From: an uncultured Aquimarina sp.
GTDB taxonomy: Bacteria; Bacteroidota; Bacteroidia; Flavobacteriales; Flavobacteriaceae
Assembly: GCA_947500845.1 (NCBI GenBank)
Contig: CANMTP010000003.1
Location: forward strand, 306,813-370,812
Length of the DNA stretch: 64,000 nt
Reading direction: 5' to 3'
The notes under the pieces: generated by a model
What the model saw: only the letters and a program-made list of their open reading frames with translations
The model's database searches: none
What the model was told of the DNA's origin: nothing
Shown: one piece after another, positions 52,135 through 60,013 of the stretch
How positions within the stretch are numbered: position 1 is the first letter of the stretch
Layout of the letters: every line of letters starts with the position of its first letter
Program-made: the position numbers and the translations under genes

Positions 52135-53109
52135 TTACACATTATACTTAATCCTTATGTAAACAGGAAAATGATCACTATAACCTCCGGTATACTTTCT
52201 GCCGACATAGGTTCTAAAAGGATTACCTTTGTATCTTCCCTTATAAGTTTTTAAAAAGTCTTTATCAAAGATGGCCGCATCAGAAAAACTATGTTTTCTT
52301 TTTTCATATTTATGGAAATTATTACTGAAGATAATCTGATCAAATAAATTCCATTGACTTCTATAGTTCAAGCTACCTTGATATCGGGTAAGCAATTTTT
52401 CCATAGGGTTGAAAAGATCATTTTTCACCAGATGTTTTTTGATGCTTTCATTGTAAGGATCGTCATTAAAGTCACCCATAATAATAATTTTTGCATCTGT
52501 CTTTTCTAAAGTAATTTTATCAATAATCTCACGATTTTTTTCTGCAGCTGCTATTCGTTTATATGCTGTAAGTTCTGCTCCATTTCTTCTGGAGGGCCAG
52601 TGATTAACGAGAATATTCACTTCTTCGGTGTTTAAAACTCCTTTTACCCATAAAATATCTCGTGTATAATCTCTTTCACCATTTTGATTATCTACCAGAA
52701 CAGGTATATTTTTAGAGGTAATAACCTCGAAATGCTGTTTTTGATATAATAAACCAACATCAATACCCCGTTCGTCTGGAGAGTTAAAATGAACCACACC
52801 GTAATCCTTGTTTTTTAAGTGTTTTGTAGTGACCAGATCTTCAAGAACCTTTCTGTTTTCTACTTCGGCCACACCAACCAAAATAGGGGGCTTTCGTGTT
52901 TTTAAAAATCCAATATTAGAAATGACGGTTCCTAATTTGGTAATCTTTTTCTCATATCGTTTACGGTTCCATCGTTTTTCAGAATTAGGTAAAAAGTCTT
53001 CATCCAGGACCTTTGGGTCATCTTTGGTGTCAAATAAGTTTTCGAGGTTATAAAATGCAATAGTATAATGTTTTGTGGTTTTTTTCTTGAAATAATATTT
53101 GTTTGCCAT
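52135..53109 (-). CDS. EEP-family phosphohydrolase or nuclease, no signal peptide
   Basis: The protein has 324 residues from the ATG at 53109 (MANKYYF); a GTG 6 bases upstream is a weaker choice. Motifs match the EEP protein at 34882 almost in order: FYNLENLFDTKDDP, GVAEVENRKVLEDL, FNSPDERGIDVGLLY, LVNHWPSRRNG, IIMGDFNDDPYNE and GGYSDHFPVYIRI. This one lacks a signal peptide and is likely cytoplasmic. It is a likely paralogue of the protein at 34882 with a different location. Confidence 0.88.
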   Translation of the reverse strand: MANKYYFKKKTTKHYTIAFYNLENLFDTKDDPKVLDEDFLPNSEKRWNRKRYEKKITKLGTVISNIGFLKTRKPPILVGVAEVENRKVLEDLVTTKHLKNKDYGVVHFNSPDERGIDVGLLYQKQHFEVITSKNIPVLVDNQNGERDYTRDILWVKGVLNTEEVNILVNHWPSRRNGAELTAYKRIAAAEKNREIIDKITLEKTDAKIIIMGDFNDDPYNESIKKHLVKNDLFNPMEKLLTRYQGSLNYRSQWNLFDQIIFSNNFHKYEKRKHSFSDAAIFDKDFLKTYKGRYKGNPFRTYVGRKYTGGYSDHFPVYIRIKYNV

Positions 53110-53167
53110 TATCACTAAATTTATGATAAACCCTCTATATTATAAACTTTCAAGTATATAATTGTCG

Positions 53168-53175
53168 TATTTTTG
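53168..53175 (+). promoter_or_regulatory. -7 element upstream of hflX
   Basis: TATTTTTG matches TAnnTTTG 58 bases before the hflX ATG. No clear -33 TTTG at the expected spacing. Confidence 0.45.
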
Positions 53176-53232
53176 TATACTGGGTTTACAGTACAATATA
53201 ACAATTTAAGAAACAGAAGATAAGTTTAGTAC

Positions 53233-54444
53233 ATGTTAGAGAGTAAGGAAATTGCATACGAAAAAACAATTTTGATAGGAATCATCACGAAAAATCAAGA
53301 TGAAGAAAAACTCACAGAATTTTTAGATGAATTAGAGTTTCTTACCTATACAGCAGGAGGCGAAGTGGTAAAACGATTTACTCAAAAAATGGATATGCCC
53401 AATTCCAAAACATTTATTGGTTCTGGTAAGATGGAAGAAGTAAGAGCATATGTAGAAGAACATGAAATTGGCACTGTTGTTTTTGATGATGAATTGTCGC
53501 CAGCTCAATTGCGCAATATAGAGCGTATTTTAAAAGCGAAAATCATAGATAGAACCAATTTGATTCTCGATATTTTTGCGCAACGTGCCCAAACTAGCTA
53601 TGCTCGCACACAGGTAGAGTTGGCACAATATCAATATTTATTACCGCGACTTACAGGGTTATGGACTCACTTAGAAAGACAACGTGGAGGTATAGGGATG
53701 CGTGGCCCAGGTGAAACAGAGATAGAAACTGACCGCCGTATTGTAAGGGATCGTATTTCTTTATTAAAAAAGAAACTACAAACGATTGATAAACAAATGG
53801 CAACACAAAGAGGTAATCGCGGTCAACTTGTTCGTGTTGCTCTTGTGGGTTATACCAATGTTGGTAAATCTACCCTTATGAATGTTATTGCTAAAAGTGA
53901 AGTATTTGCAGAAAACAAACTTTTTGCGACATTAGATACCACTGTTCGAAAAGTAGTGATTGGTAACTTGCCATTTTTGTTGAGTGATACCGTTGGATTT
54001 ATTAGAAAACTACCTACGCAGCTGGTCGAAAGTTTTAAAAGCACACTAGACGAGGTTCGAGAAGCTGATTTATTGTTGCACGTAGTAGATATCTCTCATC
54101 CACAATTCGAAGATCACATAGCTTCTGTAAATAAAATTTTGGGTGAAATAGATTGCATAGATAAAGCTACAATCATGGTATTCAATAAAATTGATGCGTA
54201 TACTCATGAAACTATCGATACAGACGATCTCACTACCGAAAAGACAAAGGTGCATTATACTTTGGAAGAATGGAAACATACCTGGATGAGCAAAATAGGG
54301 GATAATGCATTATTTATTTCGGCCATAAATAAAGAAAATATGGATGAATTTAGAAAACGGGTATACAAAGAAGTTAGAGATATTCATGTAACTCGCTTTC
54401 CATATAATAATTTTTTATATCCTGAAATTATTGTAGAAGAGTAA
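53233..54444 (+). CDS. hflX: GTPase HflX
   Basis: The 403-residue protein has an N-terminal HflX domain (about 1-190) with FIGSGKMEEVRAY and the Gly-rich linker RQRGGIGMRGPGETEIETDRR-like stretch. The GTPase domain has G1 GYTNVGKST (about 207-215), G3 DTVGFI and G4 NKID. HflX binds ribosomes and splits stalled or hibernating 70S particles. It is transcribed alone, convergent with the DUF3078 gene at 54540. Confidence 0.95.
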   Translation: MLESKEIAYEKTILIGIITKNQDEEKLTEFLDELEFLTYTAGGEVVKRFTQKMDMPNSKTFIGSGKMEEVRAYVEEHEIGTVVFDDELSPAQLRNIERILKAKIIDRTNLILDIFAQRAQTSYARTQVELAQYQYLLPRLTGLWTHLERQRGGIGMRGPGETEIETDRRIVRDRISLLKKKLQTIDKQMATQRGNRGQLVRVALVGYTNVGKSTLMNVIAKSEVFAENKLFATLDTTVRKVVIGNLPFLLSDTVGFIRKLPTQLVESFKSTLDEVREADLLLHVVDISHPQFEDHIASVNKILGEIDCIDKATIMVFNKIDAYTHETIDTDDLTTEKTKVHYTLEEWKHTWMSKIGDNALFISAINKENMDEFRKRVYKEVRDIHVTRFPYNNFLYPEIIVEE

Positions 54445-54539
54445 ATAAACTCAGTGCAAGATCAGTAGGCATTGCATTGAAAAACAATCTTGATTACGAG
54501 ATAAGCATGTAGTATTTAAATCTCAATTATCGAGTAAAT

Positions 54540-55568
54540 TTAGAATTTATAATCCAGACCAATACCGGTAATTTGTCGTATCTGAAATGCCCCGGTAGCA
54601 TTATCATCATAAATGCTCTGAAACACAAAACTGAAAGAGATATAGCGATTAACCTTTAGATTTAAATTAAAGGTATAATCAATGTCGATATTTTCGGGAT
54701 TTTCTATATAATTAGAATACAGGCTTAATGCATTATTTATATAAAAATTCTCTGATAATGAAAACTTTAAATTAGCGACCAAAGACCCTCCAAACTCAAA
54801 CCTTGTGCTTTCACCTGCATCGACACCAAAATAATCACCATCCTGATATCCTTCGACATTAGTAAATTCTTTATCTACAAAAATGATACGTGAGGTGACA
54901 GGGGCAAGGTTAATATTAAGGTCATCACTTTTTTTCCAAAGTATACCAGGACCAGCCTTTAAAAATGCCGGAGAAAAAAAATGAGTTTCTTCAATACGTA
55001 TGGTTTCCTCAGTTTCGGGATCGGTTTCAAACCTAAATCCTTTGTCAAATTGGGTTAGGAGATTTGCAAAAAATGAATAGTTCCAATTACCGTTTCCAAT
55101 ACGTTTTCCCAAACGAGAATTGAGCTCGATTCTATCACTTGTTTTGCGGGCAAACTTTTCATCTTTTATAAAGGATAATCCGTAGTCTGCTAAAATTTTA
55201 TTATACCACGTTAAATTATTTTTTTTGTAATTAAATTCAACATCGCTAACTGCATTACCTGCAATATTTGAAGTTCCTCCACCTTGCCAATCAAAATTAA
55301 AAGCAGACTGATTAAAAAGCAGCGAGAATTTTCCTTTGGTTTTCCAGCCTACGTGCTCTGGCGGTTTTGGCTTTTTGGGAGTGATTTCTTTTAGAACGTT
55401 CTTTAAAACAATGATGTTAAGTTCTCGAGTAGTATTTTTCAAAAGACTATCAATAGAACGCTTTAAATTCAATTGAATAGAATCAAGCTGTTTCACTTTT
55501 TTCTTTTCTTGACCAAAGGTTTTCGATACAAAAAACAATAAAAAAACAGCTAATAATAACCTTTTCAT
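54540..55568 (-). CDS. DUF3078 outer membrane beta-barrel-like protein (copy 1)
   Basis: The protein has 342 residues from the ATG at 55568 (MKRLLLAVFLLFFVSKTFGQ); a frame upstream has no signal-like start. After a short helical region (KQLDSIQLNLKRSIDSLLKN), the DUF3078 pattern appears: GWKTKGKFSLLFNQSAFNFDWQGGGTSN, then alternating hydrophobic strands ending ITGIGLDYKF with a terminal Phe, as in outer membrane proteins. Function unknown. Its promoter is a very good Bacteroidota match. A second copy lies at 56203. Confidence 0.88.
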   Translation of the reverse strand: MKRLLLAVFLLFFVSKTFGQEKKKVKQLDSIQLNLKRSIDSLLKNTTRELNIIVLKNVLKEITPKKPKPPEHVGWKTKGKFSLLFNQSAFNFDWQGGGTSNIAGNAVSDVEFNYKKNNLTWYNKILADYGLSFIKDEKFARKTSDRIELNSRLGKRIGNGNWNYSFFANLLTQFDKGFRFETDPETEETIRIEETHFFSPAFLKAGPGILWKKSDDLNINLAPVTSRIIFVDKEFTNVEGYQDGDYFGVDAGESTRFEFGGSLVANLKFSLSENFYINNALSLYSNYIENPENIDIDYTFNLNLKVNRYISFSFVFQSIYDDNATGAFQIRQITGIGLDYKF

Positions 55569-55595
55569 TGGATCTATCGTTGCAGGGGTAATGCG

Positions 55596-55627
55596 CAAAT
55601 ATACAAGATGCGTTTAGCTTTATCAAA
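55596..55627 (-). promoter_or_regulatory. Promoter of the DUF3078 gene (copy 1)
   Basis: On the minus strand, TTTG (55624-55627), N20, TATATTTG (55596-55603), 28 bases before the ATG. Confidence 0.75.
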
Positions 55628-55672
55628 TTATCATTCTATTGAAGTTTAAAAGTTTATGGTTAGAGATTACGA

Positions 55673-55680
55673 TATATTTG
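55673..55680 (+). promoter_or_regulatory. -7 element upstream of the GNAT gene
   Basis: TATATTTG matches TAnnTTTG 28 bases before the TTG start at 55709, supporting that start. Confidence 0.5.
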
Positions 55681-55708
55681 TAGAGACAATGCATATTCAT
55701 ATAAAGAA

Positions 55709-56143
55709 TTGAAAATAGAACTCGTAAAAGCAAAAGAGGCCGACAAAGTTTTTCTCCTTAATTTGAGAAAACGAACGATGGTACCGCATCTGGAAAGAGC
55801 AGGTATTTATTTGTCTGAAAAGGAACATAAAGCCAGAGTAAGCAAAAATTTCAGTAATGCCTATCTTATTTTGAAAATGAATAAGCGAATAGGCTTAATA
55901 AAGTATAAGGTTGATGAAAAAGGGATAGAAATATTGCAATTGCAACTATTACCAAAGTATCAGGGCATGGGCATAGGAAAGCAAGTACTGAATAGTATGA
56001 TGACCAAGGCAAAATCTTTAGATATTGCGTTACATTTAAAAGTTCTGAAGAAAAATCCAGCAAGGTTTTTGTATGAAAGACATGGATTTAAAATTGTAGG
56101 AGCCGATGATCATGAGTTTTTTATGGAAATGTTGCCAAAATAA
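55709..56143 (+). CDS. GNAT-family N-acetyltransferase
   Basis: The 144-residue protein has a TTG start at 55709 (no in-frame ATG upstream). The acetyl-CoA motif region is LQLLPKYQGMGIGKQVLNSMM (residues about 75-95), and the C-terminal ARFLYERHGFKIVGADDHEFFMEM is the typical GNAT ending. The substrate is unknown. It is flanked by two DUF3078 genes on the opposite strand, and a hairpin follows. Confidence 0.87.
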   Translation: MKIELVKAKEADKVFLLNLRKRTMVPHLERAGIYLSEKEHKARVSKNFSNAYLILKMNKRIGLIKYKVDEKGIEILQLQLLPKYQGMGIGKQVLNSMMTKAKSLDIALHLKVLKKNPARFLYERHGFKIVGADDHEFFMEMLPK

Positions 56144-56147
56144 AAAC

Positions 56148-56178
56148 GGTCTGAAAGGTTTATTCAAAATTTCAGACC
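56148..56178. terminator. Hairpin between the convergent GNAT and DUF3078 (copy 2) genes
   Basis: GGTCTGAAA (56148-56156) pairs with TTTCAGACC (56170-56178), followed by a T-rich stretch on the plus strand. Confidence 0.6.
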
Positions 56179-56202
56179 TGTTTTCAGTTTAATCTACTCT
56201 TT

Positions 56203-57135
56203 TTAAAAAGTATAACTTACTCCTAAATTCCAGAAGGATTGCAATTCATTATCTGTATTTTCTAAAGTGGGTGTAGGTACTATTTCAGGTACTTGAGCTA
56301 ATGCATAGTTAAATGCTTCTTGTTTATTACTCCTTAAACCGAAGTCAAACCCTACTCCTATGGCTTTCCACAGTGTATAAGAAAAAGAATTTGTCCAGGT
56401 CCAATTAGAATAATCAGTATCTTCATAACTTAAAAATGCAGAAAGATTAGTTTTAAAGTTTATAGCACCGATTTTACGAGTATAATCTGCTACAAGCTTG
56501 GCTCCTAAGGAAGATTCATATTCTGCTGCACCTTCACTAAAGACAAAATTATAATTTACGGGATGAACCACTATTATTAAATTGTTAATAGGAGTCCAGG
56601 TAATACCCGCACCAATATCTAAGTAACCCGGATCGTTATAATTACTTAAAACAGTAGTTCTATATTCGGCCAAAGTAGAAACCGCCAAGGTTTTAGTGAG
56701 CTTATATCCAAATAAAGAAGAGAAGTTAAAAACATCTGTCGCTTCTCTAAAACCATCATTATCTGTTGGATCATCTTTGTCATCTAATTTGACCCAAGCC
56801 AGATTTACGTTCAGGTTATTTCTCCAAAAGTATTTTTTCTGTAATAAGTGGGCATATCCATTAAAAGTTATGCCAATATTTCCAGCTGAGTTATTGGGAA
56901 TTCCTTGAGCAAACCAGTTATTGAAACCAGATAGACTTCCTCCTACGGTACCAAAGGCACCTATTTTCCAACCGGAAATGGTGTCTAATTTTGCCTGAAT
57001 AGCATTTATTCTATTTTGTATGGCGGCAATAGAATCCTTTTTAGCAGCCTGTTCTTTTTTCAACTCTTCTTCAGTTTGTGCTGATAATGTGGTTACTGTT
57101 AGGAATAAAGCAGTTATGCAAAGAAGTTTCTTCAT
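56203..57135 (-). CDS. DUF3078 outer membrane beta-barrel-like protein (copy 2)
   Basis: The 310-residue protein has a signal peptide (MKKLLCITALFLTVTTLSAQ) and a coiled-coil start (TEEELKKEQAAKKDSIAAIQ). The DUF3078 pattern follows (GWKIGAFGTVGGSLSGFNNW, AQGIPNNSAGN), then barrel-like strands ending LGVSYTF. It shares overall architecture with the 54540 protein; the two are probably diverged paralogues. The function is unknown, likely in the outer membrane. Confidence 0.88.
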   Translation of the reverse strand: MKKLLCITALFLTVTTLSAQTEEELKKEQAAKKDSIAAIQNRINAIQAKLDTISGWKIGAFGTVGGSLSGFNNWFAQGIPNNSAGNIGITFNGYAHLLQKKYFWRNNLNVNLAWVKLDDKDDPTDNDGFREATDVFNFSSLFGYKLTKTLAVSTLAEYRTTVLSNYNDPGYLDIGAGITWTPINNLIIVVHPVNYNFVFSEGAAEYESSLGAKLVADYTRKIGAINFKTNLSAFLSYEDTDYSNWTWTNSFSYTLWKAIGVGFDFGLRSNKQEAFNYALAQVPEIVPTPTLENTDNELQSFWNLGVSYTF

Positions 57136-57202
57136 TGTTAATTGGGTTTAAAATTTCTACTATAGTTAAAAAAGAATAAAGAAAACATCTAAAAAGTATT
57201 GT

Positions 57203-57285
57203 TTCGTCATCCGAAACATGATTCAGGACCTCATGATTATATGTTTTTCAGCATAAAGATTCTGACATAAATTTAGGATGATAAT
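57203..57285. repeat. Degenerate dispersed repeat upstream of DUF3078 copy 2
   Basis: TTCGTCATCCGAAACATGAT then TCAGGACCTC, and further on AGATTCTGACATAAATTTAGG then ATGATAA, resembles the common flavobacterial intergenic repeat built on CGTCATtCCG...GGAATGAC-type ends. It is strongly decayed here. Confidence 0.4.
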
Positions 57286-57416
57286 GTTTTTAGACTCTAA
57301 AGACCACCTTATTCATTTCGTTTATCAAATTTAAAGTAATCAAACTTTGAAGGATAAAAAAGTCTATAGCATGTTGAAAGTTTTCGATAAAAAACAAAAT
57401 TAACAGACAAAATCAC

Positions 57417-57926
57417 CTATTTTCTTTTGTATAAAGGAACTGAAGAACATGCTTCTCCATACATAATACTCTTGGCTACAGGCTGTAGTTTTTGAATTAA
57501 AGAGATATAGGCTCCTTCGGGCACTGGTTTATTGGCACAACCTTTTATAATTAGGAATTTATCTTGGTACTCTGAAACATCTAAGTCATTTATAATTTCG
57601 GCAAAAAGGATCGTTTCTAGAATTTCTAGAGAACCCACCACAACTTTTTTGGTATATGGAATTAAAGAACTGGTTAACAAAAGATAGGCCCATCCAGGGA
57701 TTATTGCTTCAGTAGAACAAGTCAATGAAACATACTGATCTTGATATTGACTCCAATTATGAGCTGCAACATGTTTTCTGAAGTCTTTCTCTCGTAAAAG
57801 CAACCCCTCAAAGAGCCACTCTTTGATATCAAATAAAACACGTTTACCCTGTGGATAATAATCTTCAAGGTCGAAAGTGATCAGATTTTGATTGCTTGCA
57901 ACTCTATTTACGATTTCTTCTTCCAT
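57417..57926 (-). CDS. DUF2480-family protein
   Basis: The 169-residue cytoplasmic protein has the DUF2480 features ITFDLEDYYPQGKRVLFDIK, GWAYLLLTSSL and FLIIKGCANKPVPEGAYISL (a Cys in the last). The family is found almost only in Bacteroidota near Suf genes, so an Fe-S related role is suspected but not shown. Its ATG shares one base with the stop of the hotdog gene upstream (TAATG), so the two are coupled. Confidence 0.85.
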   Translation of the reverse strand: MEEEIVNRVASNQNLITFDLEDYYPQGKRVLFDIKEWLFEGLLLREKDFRKHVAAHNWSQYQDQYVSLTCSTEAIIPGWAYLLLTSSLIPYTKKVVVGSLEILETILFAEIINDLDVSEYQDKFLIIKGCANKPVPEGAYISLIQKLQPVAKSIMYGEACSSVPLYKRK

Positions 57927-58363
57927 TATAAATATCCTATTTTTTCTGATAATTCAATTTTACTTTTTGTAAAATTTCCAGTTCCAAAAGCAATTTCTTT
58001 ACCGTCTTCGTTGTATAATGTAGCTTCTGCTACAAATAGATTTCGAGATTTAAATTTTACCTTGCCTACAGCTGTTATGATTCCTGTATTTGCAGGTCTT
58101 AGTAAGTTGATATTGAAAGAGCTTGTAAGCACAAAAACATCTTTTACGATAGAATTTACAGCAAAAAATGCAGCATCGTCTAATAATTTAAAATATACCG
58201 ATCCATGAATAGCTCCCAGAGCATGAAAGTACTTATTAGAGATCTTGAGTCCAATTTGAGCCATTTCTTCTGATATTCTAACTGTCGTAGTGTCGAATAT
58301 TTGAGTATTAATATTTGCCTGCAAATACATTCTTTCTAATTTATCATAATGTTTTTTACTCAT
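57926..58363 (-). CDS. PaaI-like hotdog thioesterase
   Basis: The 145-residue protein has a hotdog-fold pattern: helix-containing ALGAIHGSVYFKLLDDAAFFAV (residues about 48-69) with the HGSVYFKLLDDAA motif where PaaI-type enzymes have HGG...D, and strands SSFNINLLRPANTGIITAVGKV. The family hydrolyses acyl-CoA thioesters; the natural substrate is unknown. It is coupled to DUF2480 and 57 bases after the SufT-like gene in a Suf cluster. Confidence 0.83.
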   Translation of the reverse strand: MSKKHYDKLERMYLQANINTQIFDTTTVRISEEMAQIGLKISNKYFHALGAIHGSVYFKLLDDAAFFAVNSIVKDVFVLTSSFNINLLRPANTGIITAVGKVKFKSRNLFVAEATLYNEDGKEIAFGTGNFTKSKIELSEKIGYL

Positions 58364-58420
58364 CTTTTTGATATTTAGAAAGCGTAGTTACTTAACATTT
58401 CAAATAATAAACATCAAAAG

Positions 58421-58747
58421 TTATAACATTCCAAGCTCTAATTTAGCTTCTTCACTCATTAAATCTTGTGACCACGGCGGATCAAAAGTAAGCTCCATCT
58501 CTACATCGTTTACTGCATCCAGAGATTTTACTTTTTCTTTCACTTCTTCTGGCAATGATTCTGCCACAGGGCAGTTTGGTGATGTAAGTGTCATGAGTAT
58601 CTTTACATCAAGATCTTCATTTACAAATACATCGTAAATTAATCCCAGCTCGTATATATCCACAGGGATTTCAGGATCGTAAATGGTTTTAAGAACTCTT
58701 ACAATCTTTTCACCTAGTTCATTTGTATCTATAGCAGTTTCACTCAT
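58421..58747 (-). CDS. DUF59/MIP18-family protein (SufT-like)
   Basis: The 108-residue protein has the DUF59 motifs YDPEIPVDIYELGLIYDV (residues about 18-35), the conserved Cys in TLTSPNCPVAESLPEEV and the ending LTFDPPWSQDLMSEEAKLELGM. SufT-like proteins help mature Fe-S proteins. It sits between sufE and the hotdog gene, as in other Bacteroidota Suf clusters. Confidence 0.92.
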   Translation of the reverse strand: MSETAIDTNELGEKIVRVLKTIYDPEIPVDIYELGLIYDVFVNEDLDVKILMTLTSPNCPVAESLPEEVKEKVKSLDAVNDVEMELTFDPPWSQDLMSEEAKLELGML

Positions 58748-58794
58748 GGTTATCTTTTTGGTCGACTTTGAAAGGTTATACCTGACAAAAATGA

Positions 58795-59217
58795 TTAATT
58801 TAGTTGTGTTTGATAAGCAATGGCATACATTTTTAGCTGCTTGATCATGCTTACCAAACCGTTAGCTCTAGTTGGTGAAAGGTGTTCTTTTAAACCAATT
58901 TCATCGATAAAGCTAGTATCAGCTTCAATAATATCTTTAGGATGTTGTCCAGAAAATGCTCGTATAAGGATGGCAATAATACCTTTGGTAATAATAGCAT
59001 CGCTATCTGCAGTAAAGTCAATTTTATCCTCATTCATTTCGGCATGGACCCAAACCTTACTTTGACATCCTTTAATAATATTGTCGTCTGTTTTGTACTT
59101 TTCTTCAATTAAAGGAAGGGATTTTCCTAATTCGATCATATACTCATATCGTTGCATCCAGTCATCAAACATGCTAAATTCATCGACAATCTCTTCCTGA
59201 ATTTCTTGTATAGTCAT
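58795..59217 (-). CDS. sufE: SufE, sulfur acceptor for SufS
   Basis: The 140-residue protein has the SufE pattern DDWMQRYEYMIELGKSLP (about 17-34) and the active-site Cys in NIIKGCQSKVWVHA. SufE takes persulfide from SufS and passes it to the SufBCD scaffold. It has its own promoter at 59235-59265, so it can be expressed without the two genes that separate it from sufS. Confidence 0.95.
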   Translation of the reverse strand: MTIQEIQEEIVDEFSMFDDWMQRYEYMIELGKSLPLIEEKYKTDDNIIKGCQSKVWVHAEMNEDKIDFTADSDAIITKGIIAILIRAFSGQHPKDIIEADTSFIDEIGLKEHLSPTRANGLVSMIKQLKMYAIAYQTQLN

Positions 59218-59234
59218 TACTCACAAATTTTCAA

Positions 59235-59265
59235 CAAAAATACGACAAGAATTGTTGCTATTCAA
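59235..59265 (-). promoter_or_regulatory. Promoter of sufE
   Basis: On the minus strand, TTG (59263-59265), N20, TATTTTTG (59235-59242), 18 bases before the sufE ATG. It overlaps the end of the DUF4377 gene. Confidence 0.7.
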
Positions 59266-59974
59266 TACTTTCTGACAATGATAGTATAGTATTAACTAAT
59301 TGTTTTATTTCTTGAGGAGGATTGCCATGATCAAAATTTGTAGAGCTGTAGGTGTTCCCCATTGCAGTAATTTTTAATTTTGCCTGTAGCGCTGCATCAA
59401 CACTACTTTTTTGGGTTGGAGCGATGAGATCATCAATATTTTTAAGCTGGATATTTTCTAGAAATGAAAGAATAGTAGCCCAATCATCTTTTGAACACCT
59501 TTTTTCGGTTACATTTTCTAAACTTCTGTCTGTTGTCTTTTGTATAGTGTTTTTATCAACTTTTATGTGTAGGAAAGAACCTCTGGTACTAGCTTCATAA
59601 ACAATACTTGAAACATTTTCTTGCGACTCTTGGTTTTTAAGAACTATGTTTTGGCTTATAGCACTATTCTGGTTTTTTGAAATTATTTTTATCAAAGAAT
59701 ATTGTGTTGAAGAACTATCGGCAAGGGGTTTCTCTATGGTATTAACGGCAACTTCGAGTTCATATGTAAATCCTTCTTCATAATCAAAACCTTCGATAGT
59801 ATCATAAAAATAGGTCCAGTCTTGAGACTGAACATCCTTTAGTAACATACATTGTTGAGGAGCCACACCATCGCAATCCACTGTACGATCGGCAATATAT
59901 ATTCGTTTGATTTCCTGTTTCTGGCAGGATGAGCATAAAAAAACAAAGCTCAATATCAATAGAAGTTTATTCAT
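59258..59974 (-). CDS. DUF4377-like lipoprotein
   Basis: The 238-residue protein has a lipobox CSSC (Cys17). Residues about 24-100 contain a DUF4377 pattern: IYIADRTVDCDGVAPQQCML, then WTYFYDTIEGFDYEEGFTYE and LADSSSTQYSLIKI. The C-terminal half (about 110-238) is unrecognised and ends IKQLVNTILSLSESIE. It may be surface or periplasmic. It sits with an M43 protease between sufS and sufE, unlike the usual Suf order. Confidence 0.75.
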   Translation of the reverse strand: MNKLLLILSFVFLCSSCQKQEIKRIYIADRTVDCDGVAPQQCMLLKDVQSQDWTYFYDTIEGFDYEEGFTYELEVAVNTIEKPLADSSSTQYSLIKIISKNQNSAISQNIVLKNQESQENVSSIVYEASTRGSFLHIKVDKNTIQKTTDRSLENVTEKRCSKDDWATILSFLENIQLKNIDDLIAPTQKSSVDAALQAKLKITAMGNTYSSTNFDHGNPPQEIKQLVNTILSLSESIE

Positions 59975-60013
59975 GATTATTTTTTTGATGTTCTCAATAG
60001 TACCTTAAAGATA

